A DNA stretch of 64,000 bases from Zonotrichia leucophrys gambelii (GCF_028769735.1 NC_088171.1:92736912-92800911); one strand, 5' to 3'; shown: positions 11,067 to 25,900, numbered from the stretch's first letter. Notes: a model not told the origin generated them from the sequence alone. Made by a program: numbers and translations.

Positions 11067-14000
11067 GTAGAAAGGCTCATGTAAGAGCAAAGGAGAAAGG
11101 AAAAATTTAGATTGTAATGGATTCAGCGTAGCAGCAGAAGGAAGCACATACCAATTTCAAAGTAAAAACAGAGAACAGGAAAATAGGGAAAATCAAGAAT
11201 GTCCCAGTCTACTGTCCATCCTTTCTAAACAACAAAACATTAGACAGCAGCTCTTTTTCAAAGGGAAATGTGGCATACCTGGGTTGGAAGGAGGTAGTGA
11301 GCAGGGACCTGACCAGAGACAGCACTGTCCTGCTGTCTGGGCTGTATCCTGTCAGCTGTAGATTCCTTCTCTGCTCCCAACATGTTCCTCACATGCCATA
11401 TGTGCTGCATGGACTGGTAGGACTTCATGCTTCTTCCCTGCTCATCTCATCTCTCTCTTGCTTTGGAACTACTGTGAGCTTCGGGCCCCAGGGTGGCATC
11501 TCCTCTCTCATTGTGACCTGACAGCGCTGTCCAGCTGGCCCCAGTATCTGTGGGACTGCAGAGGCACAGAGCAGTCACACCTGGTGCAGCACCAGAGGAA
11601 CTTACTCCCTCTGCATCTGTGTCTCCACATATCTCTCCAAACTGGCACGACAGTGCCTTTTTGCAGTCTCAAAATCTTTGTATTCTGCGTATGTCGGCTG
11701 GGTATGTCAGGCCTGAGCTGGTTTAATGTTCATGGATACTTTTTAACTTGAGGGAGGACACGGTCTTAAACAAAGAAAACCAAAAAACAGCTGAACATGA
11801 TTATATCCCTGTTTGGAAAAGCCTGGGCAACCATCCCTAGGGTAACAAGGAAAAGAGGTCACTGAAGAAATACTGCAACCTACAGCAAGAATGGGAGGAG
11901 GGTTGAGGTATCTGAAGAACAGGAGCTGTTGACAAGGAAAACTGAAGGCTTTTTAAAGGAAAGAGAAATTCTGTCAAGGAATTCTGTCTTTTTCATCACA
12001 GGTACCTTTCTGAAAAAACCAAAGCAGTGCTACAGGAAAGGGCTCAGGGTGACAACAGAAGTGGCAACTTGCATGCCTAGGGGAAGTGATCAGTGTTAAA
12101 TGCAGTTGAAGAAACTGTGTAGTGCTTTTCTTGCTGCAAATGAAAAGTAAATGCCAATTATAAGGTAGTAGAAAGGCAGGAAAGCAGCTTGTTTTAAAAG
12201 ATTTAACACATGGAGAATGAGGTGAAGACTAACACAGACAGATGCCCAGAACTGAGAGTCAAAGTGAAGGGAGGTCTAAGATCCTTTGAGTTCATTTAGT
12301 TTTGTTTGTCTAAGATAAATCAGCAGCTCAATAGCCTGTAGAGCAGCCTTAGGTGCAAATGTGCATAAGTATTTATTGATTTTTGTGGAAATGTTTGTGT
12401 GAATATACTCACTAAAGGATGCATGCTTGAAAATCATTGCTTCATTCAGTTAATGCCTATTTCTTGAAGGATTAAGAAATCACATAGCAGAAATACCAAG
12501 AAAATAAAATGTATGTGGCACGAGGGGAAGGATAGTTGAGGTGGAGGTCGGGGTCTGGTGTAAAGAGGGAGAACAGTGTGTGCCAAAGGACCTGCTGAAT
12601 GGAACTGTGCCAGGAAAGATGCAGGAGAATTTACGCTGTATGGACAAAGATGATCTTTCTTTCTGCCCACAGTTAGTCTGTTAACAGCTTGCAAGATCAC
12701 AGTAGACATGAGGAAGAAATAATTTTAAAAGATCCCAGAAATGCTGAGTTGAAAGCAAGGAAGTGAATGTTTATGAGAAACATTTATGAGAATATTAACT
12801 GTTGGCAACGTAGGCATCCCTTTCAAGTTGAATGGGAGGAATAGGGTTTAAAATTATAAGGAACCCTTTAAAAATTCATGCCAAGATACAGACTAATGGG
12901 AGCAACAGGGTACTGAAAAATATTTCTGAGAGCATTGGTTGCATCCTTGTTTCATGTGTGTAGAATAAATTAAAAATGGTATTTAGCAGGAATGATAAAG
13001 AAGATATCAGGTGAAAAATGCACTCACACAAATCTGTCAACAGTAATTTATTTACTATTAGTTGGTCAAATAATGAAGCCCTAATGAAATATTTTCTCAG
13101 ATTTTATTTCCTTTGTTATGGAAATATTTACTGCGTAAGGAAAATTGAAATAAGAAATAATTACTTATGGAAAAGTGCCTGCAGTCTCTGCCTGTATGGA
13201 CATTATATTGTCTGTATGGACTTTATAAGTATACCTAGTATAAGGTGATTGGAAAATTTCTTTTCCAGAAAAGGAAAATATTGCTAAGAGCTGCAGAAGA
13301 TACCAATATTATCATTTCAACCTTTTTCTTAATTTTTCTTATACTGAGCTGTAGTAGTGGCATTGCAGAAGGGAGATTTAAGAGACAATATTGGAAAAAT
13401 CAACAGAACTACAGGCTATTCATTGTAAAAACCACTATGAAGAAGGTGAAACTATTTAGCTCCTATACTTCACAACAGAGGAAAAAACAGGCCATGGTCT
13501 TTTAAAAGACTTTATAACTTTTCATATGCATATGTGTATAATTTTCCAGATACATGCTATTTTTTTCCTCAGCAGAATTGCCATGTCTGACACTATGAGC
13601 CAGCAAAAACTCACTAAAGGCTACACCTTATAGCCACCACTGTGTTGTAACTTGTGGTAAAAGACTTTCTGTAAATGCTTACTTTTCTAACATATTCAAG
13701 TTAACCTTTTGTCTTAAATATTTTAGGATCTGTGTTACTCATGTTCTATAAGAAATGGCTCTAGTAAACATCATTTATGCACATACTTCTGCACCCCTAC
13801 TTGAAAGGATTCTGTTGAGATCTCCACCTCCTAAGAAGCATTGAAAACTGCTTTTTAATTTTAATAAATGGTCACTACATGTTGTTTAATAGTGTTTCAC
13901 CTGAGCATTTTTGAATAATTCATACAGAAAATGAATTAGAAGAATGAGAAATCAGAGCTCATTTTGGTGTCAAAAATCAATTTCTTAGCCTTGTGTGTGC

Positions 14001-17000
14001 AAAGTATGTGAATGAACTTTGAGACTGAAATTATCTTCTACCTCCTGAGCTAAGATTAATAAAATGGAATTTAATTGGGGATTTTGCAACTCATCCAAGT
14101 AGAAAAATGTGAGCAAATGGAGGAAAAAATCTGGAACTGAATTTTCTAAACTAGACTGATACCAATCATTGCAAATATAAACATTCACTGCCTCAGTTTT
14201 TAGTTTATCAGCATTAAAGAGACACATTAAAAAGTCATGTGCACTTCAGCATCTGGTAGCCTGTGTTTTTATATTTCAGAACAATATTCATGACATACAA
14301 TCATAATAAAGCTACATCTCATATAACTGGTAGATATTTTGTGTCTTTACTGGTCTTGGATATGCATTTTTGCATCCAATCCTTTTATTTAGCACTAAAA
14401 TATTATGGGCTCACTCTCATTTGTATTTCTGCTCCTTTCTAAGAGTCTGGTTGTGTAAAAGAGCTGCAGATTTGGCAGGGGTTTCATGGATATGGCAGCC
14501 TTGATGAGTTCATAATGACTTACAGTGCCCAATATGTGAGTGATGCAGAACAAAAGACAGTGGTTCATGTACTGTCATTTCCTACACTTGCCTCTGCTCA
14601 TGCAATGTGGCTGTGAAACATTTTCATATTCACAGTAATGTGTTTTGCTTGCATTTTGCAGTCATCTTCCACACGTGTAAATGGAGCAACAGGTGTAAGA
14701 TCCCTGTGTTTTCAAACTTTATCCCTTCCCACAGATGAAATTGTAAGACATAATAGAAGATGAGGCTACACATGCAGACAAGAAAATGTCTGTGCTTATG
14801 TTTTTAAGGACATTATGTATTGAAAATGCATGCACTTTTAACAAGCCCAGCCCTTTCAATATGAAGACGACTTTAGACAGAAAATTATAGATGTAGAAAT
14901 ACCGTAGTATGCACTCAAATGCAGGCTTGGCATAGCACCACATAATAAATTAACAAATGTTGTTCATAATGCTTGTTGCAATTAGAGATTGGATTTAACT
15001 GCAGTGAGTGACATGACCAGATGACATCAGGGGAAAATAAAAGCTCTTTTGTCAATACTCTTGTTTTCTATCTCGCTACTTGTCATTAAAAAGTCAACAT
15101 TAAGTCAAAAGTTTCTGTTTAATAGGATGCAAGATCATATGCCCAGCATTTTCTGAAACCTGTATCTCAGTTGTAAATGTGTGTTCACTGTATTCAGAAT
15201 ATTTACGAATAGTGGTCACCAGTGTACATTCAGTTCTTCCTGTCATATCTGTTCAGATCTGCAGATTTGTAGATGTTCTTCTGCTTGAACAAACTGCTGT
15301 AGTTCATGCAAAATTGCACATAACTGAGCCCAAATAACACATGTTTTTCTTTAGTTTTCTGTTTGGGTTCAGTTGTGACTAAAGTTTTCTGCTTGTGCCC
15401 ATTACAGTTCACTGTGTGTAAATGGTATATATGATGTATAGTTATCCTCAGCCTTACTGCTCCTCTGAGACTCTTCTTTCTGACATGGTCATACAAAAAA
15501 CTAAAACTTCCCATCAACAAGGCATTTAAGACCACAGACAACTACTAAGTGAATCAGTTAAAGAGATTCCCTTTGAGTGTTTACCATTCAGTTTTCAAGA
15601 GTTCTTTGCAGGAAATTTTGTGTCTTGGCGTAAAGGCAGAGATCTTTACAGCAAGTCACTGTACCAAAGGAAGTGGAGAGTAAAAAAAGAAAATTTCTTT
15701 TCTTATAAATTCTCTGATGAGTTGAATGAAGAAGAAAGGAGGGAAGTACTGTCTACTTTAAAAATTTAGCAAGTCTGAAAGGACTAAAACAAAACCAACA
15801 ATAGGTTTCAAAAGCAGATCACCTTTCAAATGCTAATGTGATTATGAGAATCAAGAGCAGCAAATCATAAAAATCATGGTAAAATGTGTGATACTTTAAC
15901 ATGGTTAACTGAAAGCAGGTGTGAACCAACAAGCTTTAGTGGTTAATTAATATCCCTCTGGTAGAACACTTCGTAATTCATATCATTCTGGTAGGGACTG
16001 CTTTGGAACATTTTTAAAGATAATGGTTTAAAAGAACCCCATTAACTGAATTTTGGTTTGGTTTTTTTTTTTCCCAAAGAGGTTAGTTTTATGAAGTAAA
16101 AACATACAAATTCTTTCTTGTAAACATACAATATATTAAATATTGTATAAAATAAAAACCCATAAAAGGAGTAGATGCTTCTTCCAGGTATGGTCTGAAG
16201 CAAAACCAATGGATCAAAGACTGTCTCAGAGGAAGCACAAGGAGAACCTATTCCTTTGAGACACCCCTCTGAGAATGGTTTCTCTGCTTTTCCTCCTTAT
16301 TCTGCCTTGGTGATATGAACACAGCAATGCAATTCCTCCTTAAAAAGGCCAGCATTCTCAATAGATATCTTGTCAGTGCAACAGGATGTGTGCATGGGTG
16401 GCGGGTTGCCTGGGACAGAGCAGTGATTCTGTACACTTGTCACTGGAGGGGCTCAGAAATTTTGAGCAGAATGTTTTTCCGAAAATGCCAATTAGTTCAG
16501 TTGTAAATGTTATGTGGGAATGTGTCAGGATTGACTATACTTTGTTTGTTTTGCTTTCAATCAAAACAAAGCATTCTGATAACTTTTTTATAATCTTGTC
16601 ATGACAGAATATTTGGATGCTTCATTTTGGAAGACATTTCATTCAGGATTGTGTTCAATATTATAAATTGGGGAAAAAAAGAGTCAGAATTAAAACTTTT
16701 CATCTAAGTTTGCCTTAGGTGAATTTAAAAAATAGTCCTACTATTTACTTTGCTTCAGTTTAGGACAGGTGAAATTTTAATGTGTCAGTGCTTTCCAGAA
16801 AATGAAAATTCTAATTTCATGAAGAGTTGTGACAGAAGTCTATCTCTCATTGTTTAAAAAGGAAAGGTTTACAGTTTTCAAAACAAATTAAACATGTAGT
16901 TAAATGAGTAGAAAAAAATTTTGGATTATTTATTTACATATTTTTAAAATTTGGGATTTTTATGTATTAAGTTATTGAAAAGATCTTTCTAAATGTCCAA

Positions 17001-17039
17001 ACCAATATTTGAATATTTGAGTCCTGTCATTGGGCACTA
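11067..17039. other. Intergenic, AT-rich, no gene recognised
   Basis: No coding region, RNA gene or known repeat identified. The part at 11270-11750 is GC-richer, with short overlapping open frames and no recognisable motif. The remainder is AT-rich with runs such as the ten-T stretch near 16062 and an 8-base stem with a 5-base loop (TACAATAT / ATATTGTA) near 16125. These look like background. Confidence 0.65.
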
Positions 17040-18085
17040 CTGAGAACAACCTGGTTTTCTTCATTACCTCTCATCAGATGAGATTCTCCCCTGAATCTCC
17101 TCCAGGCAGAAGAGTCTCAGCTCTCCTTGTATGAGGTGATCCAGTCCCTCAGTCACCTCCACATCCCTTCACTGGGTTTGTTCCAGTAAGACCATAGCTC
17201 TCCAGTAATGGGGAGCCCAGAACTGGGCTTGGTATTTCAGACATGGCCTCAACATTATTGGGTAGAAATAAAAGGTAACACCCTTCAATCTGCTGGTAAT
17301 GCTCTTCCTGGTGCAGCCCAGAATGCTGTTGGTCACCTCTGTCACTATGGCGTATTGCTGGCTGGCATTCAACTTGTTATCCCCCAGGATCCCAAGCTCA
17401 GTGGAGCTGTTCCTCAGAAACAGTGTGTGCTGGTGCACGGGGCTGTTGCTCTGCATTGGCAGAACTTTGCAGTTCCCTTTTCATATTCCTCTCTGCCCAG
17501 TTCCACCCTGTGCCGATGTTTGCTTCCTCCAATTTTATATCTCTCAACTTGCTGAGGGTTCACTTTGCCCCATTGTCAAGGATTTTAATGTAGAGGTTAA
17601 ACAATATTGGCCTCCCTGTTGACCCCTGGGATACACCAGCAGTGGGGTGCCTCCAACTGCACCTTGTGCTATTGATCATCACCCCCTGGGCTTGGCTGTT
17701 TAGCCACATTCAATCTCCCTTGCTGTCCACTTACCAAACCCATACAATGTCACCTTGTCTTCCAGACTGTTATAGGAGTCTGTGCCAAAGGCCTTAATAA
17801 AGTTGAAGCAAACAATAGTCATTGTTCTTCCCATTATCTGACAAGGTGATTTCATTGTGGGAAGATATTTGCTTGGTTGAGCATGACTTACACTAGGTAA
17901 AGCCATATGGACTTCTTCTGAGCACCTTGTCTTTCATATGTTTGGAAAAGGCTTCCACAATTAGTTGCTCCATGATCTTCACAGGGACTGATGTAAGGCT
18001 GACCAGCCTGCAGTTCCCCAGATTTTCCTTTTTGTCCTTCCTGAAATAACATTTGGTTTCTTTGAAGGTAGGAGTATAGCAGATA
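17040..18085 (-). mobile_element. Old CR1 LINE fragment, ORF2 reverse transcriptase
   Basis: Read on the minus strand, this region keeps the order of motifs in the CR1 reverse-transcriptase domain while broken by stops and frameshifts. From about 18000 downward: a SLTS.P.KIMEQLI-like stretch, then FNFIKAFGTDSYNSL..K (family DFSKAFDTVSHNIL) at about 17800, a TLSKL-like end near 17550, and GDNKLNASQQYAIV...NSILGCTRKS...LRPCLKYQAQFWAPH (family DNKL..SQQCA..A...LGCI..S...VRPHLEYCVQFWAP) at 17190-17400. The YADD-type catalytic core is not readable. The 3' untranslated tail is missing, so this is an internal fragment of about 1 kb rather than a usual 5'-truncated copy. It cannot make protein. Confidence 0.88.
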
Positions 18086-19938
18086 GGAGCACTTTGTTCA
18101 TATTTTCTTTACTTTCACGTTTTCCCTTCTGCTACGGGTAGACACATAGTATTCCTGTATTCATTTGTTCCCTTCCTAGGTGCACAAGCAAGGTTATGGA
18201 TTTCCTTGACATTTGCACAGTCATTGCTCTAGACTCCTGCTCAAAACAGTGGGTAGGCTAAGAAACAGAATACTCAGTACCCTAAAAGAGCTTTTTTTCT
18301 CCACCCTGCTTTTGTTTTTAATGTACACCCAGAGGTAATTTTACATTTAATGCAGTCAAGAGAAAGAGAGCCAAAGGGCTTCTTTCTTCCCAAATAAAGA
18401 AATTCTCTGGACTCCTCAGTCTTCACAACTGAGCCTACAATTGACTGGACTGTCTTCCTGGTTAGGGTTAAGGATTTCTTTAAGAAAAGTGACTTTAACT
18501 AAATCCTGTAATGTAACTGCTCTGTCAGGAGTTCAGTGACATATGCAGCCCAAAACCAACAAGGTTTTTAAATTTATATTAGAGGCAAGTAATAGAGAGT
18601 TTGTTGCTCCATTTAGCACTGTTGCCAAACCAATCTGTCAGCAATCTGTCCAAGGCTTTGTCAAGGACAGGAAACAATATGAAGATGTAGGTAACTCCTG
18701 CTCATGTGGAAATTTATAAACATGCAGAACTGGGACACCAGAGAAATATCTGAATACAAATGTTGAGATAAAGGAACATTAAACCCCAGAACTGCGGTCA
18801 GTAACAGTGAGGCATGATTTAATGGAAATTTTTATTTAAATGGTTATGGGAAAATTAGGAAAGAAATATTAAGCTGAAAATAGAATTGTCGTCTTCTAGA
18901 GACCACCAGGCTAGATAAGAATAATAAAATATTCCAGATCAACTCATCTGGTACTCAAACCACATAGTTCTTTTACCCATGGGGAAATTTTAAATATGTG
19001 GACATCTGCTGGATTACAAACATTCAAACTTCGTTCATTAAAGTGCAGTTCTACACTTTAAAGCAGATGAGAATGATATCTAAGACCTTCATGTTTTGTG
19101 ATCTCTCAAAGGTCACGCTATCTGCTTATTGGTTAAAAGATGCTTCTGTAATACTAGTACACAACCAGTACCTTATTTCCTCAAGGAAGCCCAAATTTTC
19201 TGCTTATTTGGTATTGCCATGAGAATATTCTCTGCATGGTACGTTTACAGCCTAAACTTTTCTAGTCATTTTTAAGTAATCAGAAAGTAGAAAACACCAC
19301 GGTTGGAGAGGCAGAAAGAGAAATAGAAACAGATTCTCACTTGGTCTTGCTCTTTTCGATCCTTTGGTGCTCTTTTTCTGTACCCTTACCACCCCAATAC
19401 AAGCCATGGAGGGGACGTAGCTAAAACAGCCCCTTTACCTCTTGCCCTTAGAAGCTGATTTCTTGTTACCATATTCTAGAAGTCACAGCCTGAACCTAAC
19501 AGTATGAAAAGCAGCCATGAGCAATTGTTCAATGGAGGGCTGCTGTACAGTCTCCAGAAGAGAATAATGAAGAAATCTTAATTCTACACTACAGACCTGA
19601 ACTGGATCTGAAAAAGAAAGTGCTCAGGAGTGAACTGTGAAGAAATCACAGTGTCAACATATGATGAGGGAAATGAATTAAAATCAAGGGGTTTATTCTT
19701 GATTCTACCATCCATTCTGCTCATTAATTTAACCAGCTAGATGAGCAAAGTCATTTTTGAAGTACATGTTGCTCTCATAGACTTTTAGTTGCTTCCTGTA
19801 TGCAAAATCTACCTGTGAAAAAGTGCTAGAATCTATCCTTAAATGTAGATTTGAAAGGGTAGTTGTAGTGTAGGTAGAGTAATGCCCAGTTTTTGCTCCC
19901 TTCAGCCAAAATAGCTATATAAAACCTATTTTTAAAAT
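18086..19938. other. Intergenic, no gene recognised
   Basis: Lies upstream (5' side) of the minus-strand CR1 fragment; I could not extend CR1 similarity into it. No open frame over 75 codons and no RNA recognised. Confidence 0.6.
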
Positions 19939-20102
19939 GAAGGGGAGGGAAGGGGAGGGAAGGGAAGGGAAGGGAAGGGAAGGGAAGGGAAGGGAAGGGA
20001 AGGGAAGGGAAGGGAAGGGAAGGGAAGGGAAGGGAAGGGAAGGGAAGGGAAGGGAAGGGAAGGGAAGGAAGGAGGAGGAAGGAAGAAGGAAGGGAAGGGA
20101 AG
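19939..20102. repeat. (GGGAA)n pentanucleotide microsatellite
   Basis: About 164 bases of GGGAA repeats on the plus strand, starting with two GGGGAGGGAA variant units and ending in degenerate GGAAGGAGGAGGAAGGAAGAAGG. The central 120 or so bases are nearly perfect. The strand is all purine, so the other strand has no stop codon and yields a spurious Pro/Ser/Leu/Phe-rich open frame (19932-20126) that should not be annotated. Confidence 0.97.
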
Positions 20103-22803
20103 ATTTATAAAATCACCATTTATCATCCTAGATCACATTTTTGATATATTAAGTCTACTTTTTTTGTACAATCCAAAAAAGTCTCCTAAATGTTTTAAAG
20201 TATAATTAGACTATACTGTAGTTTAAAAAAAAACCATTCTGAAGAGGTGTATTCTATCAGTCTTCTTCCTTCCAGAAGGCAGAAGCCAATTGTTGGGTCA
20301 TTATTGAAAGGACCTAAATTTTCCATTTAGGAATTTAAGAGTAAGTAGAAGAAAGTAAACTAGCCCTTACTTTCCTGTACAATAACAGAGATGCTGTGCT
20401 TAATTTATTTTACAGGTTATGACAACAACATACCTTATCTGTTGAGATATTTCTGAAATGTGTTTAATACAGCATTTGTTTTATTAATGAATTGCTGTTA
20501 TTAAAATATAGTTTAACAGCATAATCTAGTCCTACAAAGGTAATTAAGCATTTTGTATTCTTACAGGCCTCAAAACTCCACAAGAGCATAATTCTAAGCA
20601 AAATCACATTGTTATTAATATTATTATTAAAAAAAATCTCCTTCTTCATTGTGAAATATGAAAGATTATCCAATTATATGTTGTGCCCATTCTTTTCTCC
20701 CCTCCCTGTTTTACATAGGATGGTCTGTGCGATCAGTGGAGAAGGCTTGCACAGCCAAGGAGCTGCTCTCTGTAGGATGCCTTCATTAGCTGCAGAAATT
20801 GGAGGATGCACAAGGAGACTGGGGCATGGAGTAGGATGGAGAACAAAAGTCCCTTTTTGGATGCTGTTCAGATAATGGAATTTTATTTCTTGTCGACATG
20901 TGAGAATTCCCTAAATCAATTGTTTTATGGATGATCTCTTAAAAGTTGTTCAGCACCACTTTACACTATTGCCTGCGGATGGCACAGAATCAACCGGATC
21001 CTAATGTTGGATACATAAAATGCTGCATATCATTAAGAGCTCTTAAAGACCCATCTATGAGGCATTCCAAAATGGACATCCATATTTTTGCCTTTAATTG
21101 CCCTTTGTTTCTGCTCTAGCTCCACAGCTTGGGGATAGTCAACCTTGTGTCTTCACAGGAATGCTACGAACATAAATTAGACGACATTTTCAAATAACTT
21201 TCATGCAGAAGCTGCAGTGATGAATGCCATTTGTGAGCTTATGGAAAATGAATTGCAAAATGTTGCAGATTTCCTCACTTACTGACTGACTCGGTTTTGA
21301 ACTGAGGTAGGAATCCCAAAGAAAGATGGTACAAAATTAATTAGTTCTCTTACCAAGTGCTGTATGAAAGCGCAATGAGAGTCAGTTAAAGTTGCACAGC
21401 AATTTAAATTTCTACATTACATACTTCCTAAAAAGTTTACTCTGCAAATTAATTATTCTCCTAATGCAGATATTTGGTGGTTTGCAGCACAATGTAAGCA
21501 TTCTTATAATGCTTTATATAAAGGAATTGATACTTTATTATGTGTAGTAACTGGTTCTTTTTTCTTACCTCAATTACACTCATTAACAATATTCTTTAGG
21601 TCACATCCTGGAAAGCCATGTGGCCATTTCCCTCTATGAAAATGTGTTTATTGTGGATCTCCATCAACTTCTGCAATGCCCACGCAAAATACTGTTGCAT
21701 GAAGTTTTGCAACTGTGTACGCAAAATGTTGTTTCCCTAATCCTTAGCATAAAAAGATGTTTGCAAGCAATTTTTATTTTAAGAAAAGAACGAGGTTACA
21801 ATTTCAAGATCTAATGTGTTAAAGCAAACATATAGAGAAGAGAGCTGAAATGATTTAATGAAAAAACTTTACTCTCGGTCTTCTTTTGTTCACCTGAGAT
21901 ACAGAATCTTATATTCCACAGAGAATGAGAATTCTACCTTCATCTTGTGCTGTTTTTGTTCATGAAGCACATCTTTGTGACTCCAGTTCAACAGGCAACT
22001 TGGTACGCAGTAGCATTTAATGACTAAAGAAGCCAGTCAAATTTAATGATGTCACTAATGGATGTAAAAAATCAAGTATGTGCCTAAACACTGTGTTCTG
22101 GACATTACCTAACATATACAGTGCTTGATTAACATGCAAAATTTCAATCAAATATAAATTGAAAGACCTGTGTGTAAAGCTCTGATAAGAGGTAAAATTG
22201 CACAACTCATATGTAAGGTACATATTATAGTAAGATAACTAAATGAATATTATATTTGTAACAAATCCCATCCCTGGGGGTGATGTAGTCCTAGACCTTT
22301 GCATCTGAAAAGAAGCAAGAATCATACACTGAGCTAAAGGTGAATCTGCTTTTAAAGAAAGACATTGATTCCACTCCCACCTGTTCTCAAGAGTTTGATT
22401 TCAATCTTCAGGAATACAGCACACCTCAAGTCCAATAAATAAATTTTTTTAATGACATATATTGTATCATTATCTTATACACACCAAAACAGGGGTGTGC
22501 AAAAGTTAGGAAAACTGTTAGTTGTTTTAATTTTTCCTGAAGAAATGCTGTCATGACACAAAAAAAAAAATTATATAGATTTCATCTGCACAGAAGGTGA
22601 ATGTTCTAGCATGCAGAAAATTTTCCACGCTGCTGTGACACAGCCAGGGGCACAAAGGTAGCTCTGTTACACCTGTGTGTCCAGTGTTGCTTCTGGCATG
22701 ACCCTTGCTATAAAGTCCATAAACTCCCCCTCAGTGCTCTCTTACAGAGCTACACTTCAGCCCACTAATGGGTTTTCCTTTCAGGATTTTCTTTGAAATT
22801 TGA
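20103..22803. other. Intergenic, no gene recognised
   Basis: AT-rich DNA with short open frames on both strands only (longest 88 codons at 20609-20875). No repeat family or RNA recognised. Confidence 0.6.
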
Positions 22804-22917
<114 letters not shown>

Positions 22918-25900
22918 TTTAAATGGATAACATGTAAAGCAACAAAAAGCTGAATTCTGGCAACTTTGAACACTCAATTAGAAATACATCCTATTCACTA
23001 CAAGCATTTTTCTGAAGTATTTCCTTACAAGGAATGCACACCTGTGATGGATTTCCACATTTATTCCAATTTACCAACACTGTACCTTCTGAGATATCAG
23101 CACCTTGGTCCTCAGCTACAGTGTTCTTCAGCTGTAAGGTTTTTAGATGCAATCTTTTCAATGGAATCTTTTTCTCTTTTTCTCTTCTTTTCCTGAGAAA
23201 GCTTTTTTAAAATAACTGCTTTTAATATTGCGGGTTTGTTTAGTAGCCCTTCACACCATTGCTTGCTTTATTTCTTTTCTGTTTGAGAAATCCTTCATTG
23301 TTTTTCCTAGGATGTCTCTAAACTTGCCTGCTGAAATCCCATTAAGCTGACAAAATTTTATTATTTCTCTATCAGTACCCACTTCAATATGCTTCAAAGT
23401 ACTACATGCATATTTCCTTTTCCCTTGTCTCATGCTGCTTTTTTCCCCTGCTCTCTGTCTTTCATTACATATAGGATTTTTGCCTGTTGTCATTTTTAGA
23501 GGTATTTTGGAGAAAGTTATTTTTCTTTGTTTGGTTTTCTTTATTTCCCATCATACTACTTTTTCTTACTTCTCCAGATTTCTATATAGTTTATATTTAA
23601 ACCAGGTACTATTCTGACAGGTTTTGTGCTGCCACATGAAGAAAAGCTATAGAAACAATCTTTTTTGGTAGACCTAAAGTTTAGTACCCAAATATTGTTC
23701 TTGAGGCAAATTTGAATTTGCTCAAACAATATGTCTGCTCATCCAGTAACTCTCTCATTGCAGATGCAGTTTTGCTCCTGCATTCAACCATATATTTATG
23801 AACTGTATTTTTATTTTTAACACTTTATGAGGCTGTGATTTAAAGGCATTGGTGCTATTTAATCCTGTCTGTTGTTTTCTTCATGAATTGATAGTTTCTT
23901 GTTATGTATCTAATTACCATTTAATTTGTAAGTTCTTTTCCAACCATTTCATGAAGCCCCCTTTCTTTTGTTAATTGCTTTGTAATGAGAAGCATGTGAA
24001 AGAAAACATAAAGGTCATCATGTAGTTGAAAAATGCTCTTGACACATCTTGGCCTCTTTTATGACTGCTGGACTGTTGCCATTTGCTTCAAGGGTGGTGT
24101 GAACAGGGTCTGGAGGGTAATGTTCTTCTCTCACCATTGCAGCATGAATACACCTCCAAGTCAAAACACTAATATCTGATACATGTGTTTTCTTATGCTC
24201 TCAAATAGCCACAATCAAAACCCAGGCTCTAAATGTATTCATTTCATTGCACAGCATGTTTCACAAATTCTGGTTGTTGTGAACTAAGGGTGAGCTTTCA
24301 GTGCTTGCCTGGCTGTCTGTAAATTCCCATTTCATTTAAGCACACGAGTTGATAGTTTTGGTGCTGGTGAGCAGCAAAGACACACAAGCATCTGAGACCT
24401 TGGAGGGAAAAATATTCTTCTGGATAACCCAGGACGAGATCAGGTAAAGTTTGAGAGAGATTCACAAAAGCCCAGTGTTTCAAAACAGACATCAGTATTC
24501 AGAAGGAGCTCGGCATGTCCAACTGAACAAGTCAGTATTTTACAGGACTGTAATCCCTCAAGTGCAGAGTGAAAGAGAGTTGTTGGCTGTATGCCCTGCT
24601 GATGAATTTTCTTTTAATTGTATTCCATAATAATAATTCTGTACTTGATTCTCACGTTTAAAGTTATAAACTGGGACATGATGGGGGCGCAGTATTCCAA
24701 ACTTGTGGACATCTGTAGCCCTGCCAATTTCAGTAGGCCCGCAAGAATTTTTCAAATATAATCTGGTGCATGAAATTCACACAGCATGACCACAGATCTG
24801 TTAAAAATATATCAATGAGCAATTTATGATTTTTTTAATATTAATGTGAATATAGAAGATGTTGAGTCAGTTTTCCTACAGCAAATGTTAAACTAAATGG
24901 GACATCACCCATTAGCTACTTATGATATTTCATTGGCCAATTAAAACTTCAGCTTTCTTTCATTCAGATGTATCTAATTATCCTTTTTGGTTTTTTTAGT
25001 TTAACAAATATATGTTTTCAGGCTTTCTGAGCTATACTTACTACCTTCCATAAATATTCCATTCTAATATTACAACTTTTTTTTTCTTAGTGGCTTGCAG
25101 CATATCTAGTAAAGTATTATTCTGGGGTTTGGAAAAATGACTGGCTTAAGAGTGATTTAGCAGATATAAATAAAAAGTGTAAATGAATATGGTTCTGCTT
25201 TTCAAATGACTTAAGCGTCCTGCTTGTTTCCTGCTACATTAAGTTATCATTCATAGATACCATTAATTTGTTTTGAAGTTCATATTAGTACTAAAAAGAT
25301 CCCAGAAAGCTATATTAAGAATGATTTTATGCATGTTGTGACTTAGAAACAAATCTGATTTAAAATATTTTTTCATGGCTATTGGAAAGGATCTTCTGTG
25401 CCCTCCTTGGAGAAGCCAAATCTTTCATCTGGGATTTAATTATTCAAACAAACAAACAAAGAAACAAAAAAAGCTTTATTTTGGGTTAGTTAGAATGTTG
25501 CTCCATGATATAGTCAGAAAAATGTTCTCAAACAACCACTGCAGAAAAACATAATTATGCTCACAAACAGAGTCGTTAGAGATGAATGAGCAGTGAGTGG
25601 ACAGAATGTGTTGCTTGATAAATTTAGCTCTGCCTCTGACTGCCACTTGTTTGGGAGCTGCTTTGGTTTTCCTTGAATCGGTTTGTTACTCTAAATTAGC
25701 CTCCAGTCATGGTGGCAGCTCTTGTGTGTTCCCACGGCCCTGGGAGCAATGCCAAGCATGTTCTGCTGCAAGCAGAGCCCTCTGAACAGGCTGGAGGGGA
25801 TGGGCCAGAGTGAGGATTTTTGTTTTGGGCAAAGCCTGAATATTGATCTTCTTTTGATATAAAGCCAAAAAATATTGCTGATATATGATAATACAGGTAC

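Noticed and set aside
17169..17456. 95-codon minus-strand open frame as a possible gene
   Set aside because: It matches the C-terminal reverse-transcriptase region of CR1 and belongs to the degraded LINE at 17040-18085.
19932..20126. 64-codon frame with repeated PFPSLPFPS
   Set aside because: Translation of the complement of the (GGGAA)n microsatellite.
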